Assembly: GCA_938023885.1 (NCBI GenBank)
Contig: CALJCU010000269.1
Span: 1 to 12,153, forward strand
DNA length: 12,153 bases
Reading direction: 5' to 3'
DNA from: an uncultured Prevotella sp.
GTDB taxonomy: Bacteria; Bacteroidota; Bacteroidia; Bacteroidales; Bacteroidaceae
Shown: positions 6,871-12,153 of the stretch, piece after piece
Position numbering within the stretch: the first letter of the stretch is position 1
Layout: each line of letters begins with the position of its first letter
Notes under the pieces: generated by a model
What the model was told of the DNA's origin: nothing
What the model saw: only the letters and a program-made list of their open reading frames with translations
Databases searched by the model: none
Translations under genes and position numbers: made by a program

Positions 6871-7992
6871 TTATGGCTCAGCAACCATGATAGACACACG
6901 GTTCTTGTCGTTCTCAGAGAACGGCTGTACACGTGCGCCCTTGCTGTCACTTGTAATGCGGCTTGCGTCAATACCCTTATCCTTGAGTGCCTTGACGACT
7001 GAAGTGGCACGCCGTGCAGCGATACGGTCGTTGATGGTGTTGTTACCTGTGCCGGCATCTGCGTAACCCGTCACAGTCACCTTAGCATCAGGATGCTCGT
7101 TCATGTATGCTACGATCTCATTCACCTTAGGCTGCTCAGTAGCAGTGATGACACTCCTATTGATGGTGAAGAACACGTCACGACGGAGAGGCTCAACCTT
7201 TACAGGAGCCGGTGCCGGTTCCGGTGTAGGCTCTACGTACTCTTCCTTCTGTGGCTCCGGAGCGGGAGCGGGTGCCGGTTCCGGAGTTCTCTTTGTATAG
7301 GTTTTGCCAAGGTTGATGCGCAGACCTGCGAGGGCATTGAAATACCAGTCGGGGTTGCCGGCTTTCTTAGAGTTGTACTTGTCCGAGAGGATGTTGGCAT
7401 TGCCCTCAACCATGATGCTGACAGCATCGCTGACACGGAAGTTCAGTTCAACGCCACCGCGTCCCACAGGGCGCACCTTTGTGCCATCCCAGTTGTAACG
7501 CATCTCATAAGCTTTAGCAAGCTCGTTGGCGCGACCGTTGTCCCAGGCGATGTTAGCGCCGCCACCGAGGAATGCGCTCAAATTGAATACACGGTTAGGA
7601 TTCCAACCACAGAAAGCGTTGCTGAGGTTGAAAATGAAGTCAACACCCGGAGCCACATACTTCCACTTATAAGTGACATTGCCGGGAGCCGCCTTGCCAG
7701 TCTCCGTAACGCCGTTGTAGCCGCCTTTGCTCTGCCAGGCGTTGGCAGCGATACGGGCAGCAAACCAGGGATTGAACTGGTAGCCGATGCCAAGCTGCAC
7801 GTTCGGTGAGATCAGATCACCAAACTTAGCCTCGCCAAGTGTGTACTGAGCACCACCCTGAAGATCCAGGAATGCGTGCTTCTTGAATGTGTACTCATTG
7901 CCTTCCTTATCCGTGTAAGTGGCTTGAGCCATAGCAACAGATGATCCGCCAAGGACCAACGCTGCAACCAATAAAGTCTTAATGCACTTCAT
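6871..7992 (-). CDS. OmpA-family outer-membrane protein (beta-barrel plus peptidoglycan-binding domain)
   Basis: A 373-residue protein. Residues 1-22 form a Sec signal peptide (basic MKCIK, hydrophobic LLVAALVLGG, cleavage after AMA). Residues about 38-232 have the alternating pattern of an outer-membrane beta-barrel. A Pro/Glu/Ala linker follows at about 236-268 with PEPAPAP units. Residues about 272-373 are an OmpA C-terminal domain; D312 in GYADAGTG and R328 in ARRA correspond to the two residues that hold diaminopimelate in E. coli OmpA. It should tether the outer membrane to the cell wall. It has a leader of about 70 nt and its own promoter element, so strong separate expression is plausible despite lying downstream of asnS. 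Similar proteins in oral and gut Bacteroidetes are abundant surface antigens; the exact paralog cannot be named. Confidence 0.92.
   Translation of the reverse strand: MKCIKTLLVAALVLGGSSVAMAQATYTDKEGNEYTFKKHAFLDLQGGAQYTLGEAKFGDLISPNVQLGIGYQFNPWFAARIAANAWQSKGGYNGVTETGKAAPGNVTYKWKYVAPGVDFIFNLSNAFCGWNPNRVFNLSAFLGGGANIAWDNGRANELAKAYEMRYNWDGTKVRPVGRGGVELNFRVSDAVSIMVEGNANILSDKYNSKKAGNPDWYFNALAGLRINLGKTYTKRTPEPAPAPAPEPQKEEYVEPTPEPAPAPVKVEPLRRDVFFTINRSVITATEQPKVNEIVAYMNEHPDAKVTVTGYADAGTGNNTINDRIAARRATSVVKALKDKGIDASRITSDSKGARVQPFSENDKNRVSIMVAEP
7211..7284. repeat. Direct repeat encoding the Pro-rich linker of the OmpA-family protein
   Basis: GGTGCCGGTTCCGG occurs at 7211-7224 and 7271-7284, 60 nt apart, and the sequence between is made of related GGAGCGGGAGC-like units. 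It encodes the PEPAPAP segments, so linker length could vary by slippage or recombination between strains. Confidence 0.6.
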
Positions 7993-8006
7993 AAAGCGAT
8001 TAATTT

Positions 8007-8020
8007 AGTTAATATTAACT
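8007..8020. repeat. Perfect 14-nt palindrome in the ompA-family leader
   Basis: AGTTAATATTAACT is its own reverse complement and lies 14-28 nt before the start codon of the minus-strand gene. It could be an operator or a weak leader hairpin. It is AT-only at its centre, so chance is possible. Confidence 0.35.
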
Positions 8021-8070
8021 TGTTGTATATTTTTCTGAAAAACAAATGTCACATACGTTAAACCTGTTTG

Positions 8071-8078
8071 CAAAGTTA
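8071..8078 (-). promoter_or_regulatory. Probable -7 promoter element of the ompA-family gene
   Basis: On the minus strand this reads TAACTTTG, an exact TAnnTTTG match, in the 134-nt gap between asnS and the ompA-family gene. Transcription would begin near 8065 and give a leader of about 70 nt. No -33 TTG is seen at standard spacing. No clear terminator for asnS is visible in this gap. Confidence 0.5.
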
Positions 8079-8126
8079 ACAAATAATTCAATACGTGTAT
8101 GATTCTTTTCCTTATTTTTTCTTAAA

Positions 8127-9515
8127 TTAGAACTCAGCGTTCTTCGGTGAGCGCGGGAAGGGTATCACGTCACGGATATTCTGCATGCCTGTGACGAAGA
8201 GAATGAGGCGCTCGAAACCCAGACCGAAGCCTGCGTGCGGGCAAGAGCCATACTTACGGATATCGAGATACCAACTGTAGGTCTCTTCTTTCATGCCACG
8301 GCGATCTATCTCGCCAAGGAGCTTCTGATAGTTCTCCTCACGCACGGAGCCGCCAATGATCTCACCGATACGGGGGAAGAGCACATCCGTGCCCTGCATG
8401 GTCTTGCCATCGGGGTTCTTCTTCATATAGAACGCCTTGATCTCCGTAGGATAATCGGTCATGATGACGGGACGCTTGAAATGCTGCTCCACAAGATAGC
8501 GCTCATGCTCAGAGGCGAGGTCCATGCCCCAGCCCGTGATGGGGAACTCAAACTTGTGACCGTCCTTCACAGCCTGCTCAAGAATCCTGACACCCTCCGT
8601 GTAAGGCAGACGAACGAAGTCCTCACTGACAACACTCTCCAAAGTCCGGATGAGCGTCTTGTCAATCATCTTGTTGAGAAACTCCAAGTCATCTTTACAG
8701 TTATCGAGTGTCCAACGGACACAATACTTGATGAAGTCCTCCTCGAGGTCCATCAGTTCATCCTTGTCCATGAAAGCCACCTCAGGCTCGATCATCCAGA
8801 ACTCAGCAAGGTGACGCGGTGTGTTACTGTTCTCTGCACGGAACGTAGGACCAAAGGTGTAGATAGCACCTAAGGCCGTAGCACCAAGCTCACCCTCCAA
8901 CTGACCGGAGACGGTAAGATTGGTCTTCTTACCGAAGAAGTCCTTGTCGTACTCTACCTTTCCACTCTTTGCCACACGGTCAAGGTCGAGTGTCGTGACC
9001 TGGAACATCTCACCAGCCCCCTCTGCATCACTGGCCGTGATGATCGGTGTGTTGAAATAATAGAAGCCGTGCTCATGGAAGTACTTATGGATGGCAACAG
9101 CCATATTGTGACGGATGCGGAAGACCGCACCAAAGGTATTTGTACGCAGACGCATGTGAGCGTACTGACGCATGTATTCAAACGACTGCCCCTTCTTTTG
9201 CATAGGATAATCGGACGGACAGAGACCATAGATCTCAATCTCTTTAGCCTGAACCTCTACGGTCTGGCCTTTACCCTGGCTTTCGACGAGCTTACCTGTT
9301 GCACGGATACAAGCACCCGTGGTGATGCTCTTCAGTATCTCGGCATCGAACCTCTCCGGTGCCACAACAATCTGGATGTTCTTAATAGTTGAACCATCAT
9401 TCAAGGCAATGAAGTCTACAGCCTTGCTGCTTCTGTGCGAACGCACCCAGCCTTTTACTGTTATCTCCCTATTATAACCGGTGCTTTTGAGCGCATCGAT
9501 AACCTTTGTTCTCAT
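8127..9515 (-). CDS. asnS: Asparaginyl-tRNA synthetase
   Basis: A 462-residue class IIb aminoacyl-tRNA synthetase that charges tRNA(Asn) with asparagine in the cytosol. An OB-fold anticodon-binding domain (about 17-98, starting ITVKGWVRSHR) precedes the catalytic domain. ASDAEGAGEMFQVT (161-174), motif 2 TFRAENSNTPRHLAEFWMIEPE (about 224-245, with the binding arginine in FRAE) and motif 3 GLGFERLILFVTG (431-443) are all intact. The AsnRS-type C terminus IPFPRSPKNAEF completes it. The frame opens two codons earlier with TTG, but the ATG at 9513-9515 (MRTKVIDAL) is the better start. It follows the rluB-like gene by 14 nt, so the two are almost certainly cotranscribed. AspRS is excluded by overall motif content and length. 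Confidence 0.97.
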   Translation of the reverse strand: MRTKVIDALKSTGYNREITVKGWVRSHRSSKAVDFIALNDGSTIKNIQIVVAPERFDAEILKSITTGACIRATGKLVESQGKGQTVEVQAKEIEIYGLCPSDYPMQKKGQSFEYMRQYAHMRLRTNTFGAVFRIRHNMAVAIHKYFHEHGFYYFNTPIITASDAEGAGEMFQVTTLDLDRVAKSGKVEYDKDFFGKKTNLTVSGQLEGELGATALGAIYTFGPTFRAENSNTPRHLAEFWMIEPEVAFMDKDELMDLEEDFIKYCVRWTLDNCKDDLEFLNKMIDKTLIRTLESVVSEDFVRLPYTEGVRILEQAVKDGHKFEFPITGWGMDLASEHERYLVEQHFKRPVIMTDYPTEIKAFYMKKNPDGKTMQGTDVLFPRIGEIIGGSVREENYQKLLGEIDRRGMKEETYSWYLDIRKYGSCPHAGFGLGFERLILFVTGMQNIRDVIPFPRSPKNAEF

Positions 9516-9529
9516 ATTCAAAAAGTCTA

Positions 9530-10888
9530 TTATTCAAACATTCCGCTTCTCAGCATCTCGACCTCCTTCTCTGTGAGGAAACGCCAGTCACCACGACGAA
9601 GGTTTCTCTTCGTCAGTCCTGCAAACTGTACACGGTCGAGTTTCACGACACGGTAGCCGAGATGCTCAAAGATACGACGCACGATACGGTTACGGCCACT
9701 GTGAATCTCAATGCCAACCTGCGAATGGTCACGCTCATCGGCATACTCGATAGCATCAGCGTGTACCTCGCCGTCCTCCAGCTCTATGCCATCAGCAATC
9801 TTCTGCAGATCCTCTGTGGTGATGTCCGTGTCGAGGAAGACATGATAAACTTTCTTCTTGAGGAACTTAGGATGCGTGAGCTTAGAAGCCAACTCACCGT
9901 CGTTAGTCAGCAACAACACACCTGTGGTGTTGCGGTCAAGACGCCCAACGGGATAGATACGCTCAGGGCAAGCATCCTTCACAAGATCCATCACCGTCTT
10001 ACGCTGCTGCGGGTCATCAGATGTAGTGACATAATCCTTCGGCTTGTTGAGCAGGATATATACTTTCTTCTCAATTGTCACCGGCTGATCGTGAAAACGG
10101 ACCTCATCAGAGCGCTTTACCTTTGTGCCGAGTTCTGTGACCACTGTACCATTGACCGTCACAGCTCCGGAAGTGATGAACTCATCAGCCTCCCGACGGC
10201 TGCACACACCGGCGTTGGCCAGATATTTGTTCAGACGGATGGGCTCATCCGGATCGACGTGCGCCTCTTTATACTCGATGCGCTTTTTCATGCTATATTT
10301 CGCATTAGGGTCATAACCCGGACGCGGTGCATTGTTGAAGCCACGATAGCCGTTATTGTTGTATCCTCCACGGTAGCCACCCTGCTGACGGTTGCCGTAG
10401 CCACCCTGCTGACGAGGCTGATAGCCACTCTGACGGTTGTCGCCATAACCATTCCGGCGCGGTTGATAGACTCCTTCGCCATTATTGTTGTAGCGAGGAC
10501 GAGGCTGATAGCCACCCTCACCATTACTGTTGTAGCGAGGACGAGGCTGATAACCTCTCTGCTGACGTGGCTGGTACCCCTGACGGGACTGATAGCCGGC
10601 AGGCCGGCTGTCTCTATAACCATTCTGCCGGCGAGGCTGGTCACCACCTGCTAAGGCAGCACCGAAACCTTCCGGACGGAAGCCGTCTTCTGCAGGCTTG
10701 CTCGTCTGTGGGCGGTCAGCGCCATACTGGGGATGAGATGATGTTGTGCGAATGCGAGGACGCTGCGTACGTCCCGTTCCGAGATTATAATCTCTCTGAT
10801 TCTGATGTCCTGTAGGACGTGCATAGCCCTCACGGGCATCATTCTGCGGATCCTGGGCCGCCTGCGTCTTTTCCTGATCTTCTGACAT
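9530..10888 (-). CDS. RluB/RsuA-family pseudouridine synthase with long Arg/Gly/Tyr/Gln-rich N-terminal tail
   Basis: A 452-residue enzyme. Residues about 217-263 are an S4 RNA-binding domain (IRLNKYLANAGVCSRREADE). Residues about 275-440 are the RsuA/RluB/E/F-type catalytic domain with the catalytic aspartate D318 in PVGRLDRNTTG. It should isomerise a uridine in rRNA, most likely in the 23S peptidyl-transferase region as RluB does, though RluE/F or RsuA specificity cannot be excluded. Residues 1 to about 210 are low complexity, with GYQPRPRYNNNGEG units and RQQGGYGN units, resembling eukaryotic RGG/YG-rich RNA-binding tails. Most family members are about 230-290 residues, so the tail nearly doubles the protein. 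The ATG at 10886-10888 gives the full tail; no internal start is obviously better. purB lies 66 nt upstream and asnS 14 nt downstream. Confidence 0.92.
   Translation of the reverse strand: MSEDQEKTQAAQDPQNDAREGYARPTGHQNQRDYNLGTGRTQRPRIRTTSSHPQYGADRPQTSKPAEDGFRPEGFGAALAGGDQPRRQNGYRDSRPAGYQSRQGYQPRQQRGYQPRPRYNSNGEGGYQPRPRYNNNGEGVYQPRRNGYGDNRQSGYQPRQQGGYGNRQQGGYRGGYNNNGYRGFNNAPRPGYDPNAKYSMKKRIEYKEAHVDPDEPIRLNKYLANAGVCSRREADEFITSGAVTVNGTVVTELGTKVKRSDEVRFHDQPVTIEKKVYILLNKPKDYVTTSDDPQQRKTVMDLVKDACPERIYPVGRLDRNTTGVLLLTNDGELASKLTHPKFLKKKVYHVFLDTDITTEDLQKIADGIELEDGEVHADAIEYADERDHSQVGIEIHSGRNRIVRRIFEHLGYRVVKLDRVQFAGLTKRNLRRGDWRFLTEKEVEMLRSGMFE
10371..10630. repeat. In-frame tandem repeats in the tail of the pseudouridine synthase gene
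   Basis: A 42-nt unit occurs in tandem at 10479-10520 and 10521-10562, nearly identical over its first 33 nt, encoding the 14-residue unit YQPRPRYN(S/N)NGEG. A 24-nt spaced pair, GTAGCCACCCTGCTGACG at 10373-10390 and 10397-10414, encodes the GGY-rich 8-residue unit. All periods are multiples of three, so copy-number change would keep the frame. Confidence 0.7.
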
Positions 10889-10954
10889 AGTAGTAGTTAC
10901 TTAGACCCATGAAAGACTGTACTCACTATAGTCCTCCACGGGAATGAATAATAA

Positions 10955-12153
10955 TTAAATACCTGTGTAGTTATGCGGAGTGATAGCAAGCAGTTCCTGC
11001 TTCACCTCCGGCTTTACATTTAATGTGTTAATGAAATCGTGAATAGTCTTTTCAGTCATAGTCTTATTCGTCCGGGTGAGCTGCTTCAGTGCCTCATAAG
11101 GATGAGGATAGCCCTCACGGCGTAGAATGGTCTGGACGGCCTCTGCTACGACAGCCCATGTGTTGTCGAGGTCAGCGTCAATCTTCTCCTCATGCAGGAT
11201 AAGCTTACGCAGACCTTTGAGCGTCGACTGGATAGCGACGATTGAGTGACCGAGGGGCACCCCGATATTACGCAAAACGGTAGAGTCGGTGAGATCACGC
11301 TGCAGACGGCTGACAGGCAACTTCATAGAGAGGAACGTCAGAATGGCATTGGCCATGCCGAGGTTACCCTCACTGTTCTCATAGTCAATAGGATTGACCT
11401 TATGCGGCATTGCCGAAGAGCCTACTTCACCAAGCTTGATCTTCTGCTTGAAGTAATCCATGGATATATACATCCAGAAGTCACGGTCGAGGTCAATGAT
11501 GATCGTATTGATACGGCGGATACCGTCGAAGACAGCTGCGAGATAGTCGTAGTTGGAAATCTGTGTCGTATACTGCTCACGCTCCAATCCGAGTTTCTCA
11601 CTGACGAAACGGTTGCCGAAAGCACGCCAGTCGTAATCGGGATAAGCAACGTGGTGAGCGTTGAAATTACCTGTAGCACCTCCGAACTTAGCCGTAATCT
11701 TTATAGCCTTGAGAGTGTTGAGCTGTTCGGTCAGGCGATAGACATAGACCATAATTTCCTTGCCGAGGCGTGTAGGAGAAGCCGGCTGACCGTGTGTCTT
11801 GGCGAGCATAGGTACATCTTTCCACTCATCAGCATAAGTCTGCAACTGAGCAATAAGTTCTTCCACCTGCGGATAGAAGACTTTGTGGAGTGCCTCCTTC
11901 AAAGCAAGGGGCACAGAGGTGTTGTTGATATCCTGAGAGGTGAGCCCGAAATGCACGAACTCCTGATAGCTGTCCAGCCCGCCTATGGCATCAAATTGCT
12001 CTTTGATATAATACTCCACAGCCTTGACGTCATGGTTGGTGACCTTCTCAATATCCTTGACACGCTGTGCACCTTCCTCATCAAATTTGAGATAGATGTC
12101 ACGTAGACGCGGGAAGAGATTGTGGTCGAATGACTTCAACTGAGGAAGGGAAA
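10955..12153 (-). CDS. purB: Adenylosuccinate lyase, 5' end cut by the window edge
   Basis: 398 C-terminal residues are visible. The enzyme splits fumarate from SAICAR and from adenylosuccinate, acting twice in purine synthesis. It belongs to the fumarase/aspartase superfamily: the signature SSAMPHKVNPID (visible residues 245-256), HFGLTSQDINNTS (67-79) and THGQPASPTRLGKE (119-132) are intact. The apparent start at 12139 is only an internal TTG leucine codon, because the frame stays open to the edge reading SLPQLKSFDHN, a run typical inside Bacteroidetes PurB. About 50 N-terminal residues therefore lie outside. The stop is TAA at 10955-10957. It precedes the rluB-like gene by 66 nt on the same strand and may be the first gene of a purB-rluB-asnS operon. 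Confidence 0.96.
   Translation of the reverse strand, partial: SLPQLKSFDHNLFPRLRDIYLKFDEEGAQRVKDIEKVTNHDVKAVEYYIKEQFDAIGGLDSYQEFVHFGLTSQDINNTSVPLALKEALHKVFYPQVEELIAQLQTYADEWKDVPMLAKTHGQPASPTRLGKEIMVYVYRLTEQLNTLKAIKITAKFGGATGNFNAHHVAYPDYDWRAFGNRFVSEKLGLEREQYTTQISNYDYLAAVFDGIRRINTIIIDLDRDFWMYISMDYFKQKIKLGEVGSSAMPHKVNPIDYENSEGNLGMANAILTFLSMKLPVSRLQRDLTDSTVLRNIGVPLGHSIVAIQSTLKGLRKLILHEEKIDADLDNTWAVVAEAVQTILRREGYPHPYEALKQLTRTNKTMTEKTIHDFINTLNVKPEVKQELLAITPHNYTGI

Noticed and set aside
7093..7809. 238-residue + strand frame opposite the ompA-family gene
   Set aside because: It is antisense to a signal peptide-barrel-linker-OmpA protein; the Arg/Cys/Gly-rich run is the complement of the Pro linker repeat.
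9506..10654. 382-residue + strand frame opposite the pseudouridine synthase gene
   Set aside because: Its Thr/Ile/Val/Ala-rich end is the complement of the RGG-like repeats, and the minus strand has intact S4 and catalytic motifs.
11246..12106. 286-residue + strand frame opposite purB
   Set aside because: PurB motifs on the minus strand are complete and continuous; the + frame has no recognisable domain.

Overview
The window looks like chromosomal DNA of a Bacteroidetes bacterium, most likely Prevotella or a close relative with moderately high GC. The grounds are the protein types (a Bacteroidetes-style PurB, a LolD with the FQFHQLLPEFTALEN motif, an RluB/RsuA-type enzyme with a long Arg/Gly/Tyr/Gln-rich N-terminal tail, an OmpA protein with a Pro-Glu linker), the lack of strong Shine-Dalgarno sequences, and several TAnnTTTG motifs (the Bacteroidetes -7 element) just upstream of genes. 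No database search was possible, so the genus is an inference.

Layout. Positions 1-360 hold no convincing gene but are packed with inverted repeats. They lead into a + strand gene (361-1380) for a RAYT-like HUH/Y1 transposase whose C-terminal third looks like a Rossmann-type (SLOG/DprA-like) domain. It converges on asd (minus, 1401-2417). asd and a cation:proton antiporter gene (plus, from 2501) diverge from an 83-bp promoter region. The antiporter, lolD and tilS form a + strand operon joined by 4-nt ATGA overlaps and closed by a strong hairpin terminator at 6775-6813.

The rest is on the minus strand. In transcription order it runs purB (5' end cut by the window edge), an rluB-like pseudouridine synthase, asnS, then an OmpA-family outer-membrane protein with its own likely promoter. 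purB, rluB and asnS are closely spaced (66 and 14 nt) and may be one housekeeping operon covering purine synthesis, rRNA modification and tRNA charging.

Most genes are ordinary core genes. The parts that deserve attention are the palindrome cluster next to the RAYT fusion gene, a pair of degenerate hairpin elements (one of which now encodes the end of LolD), an antiporter that seems to lack the usual acidic residue in its transport core, and the repeat-built tail on the pseudouridine synthase.
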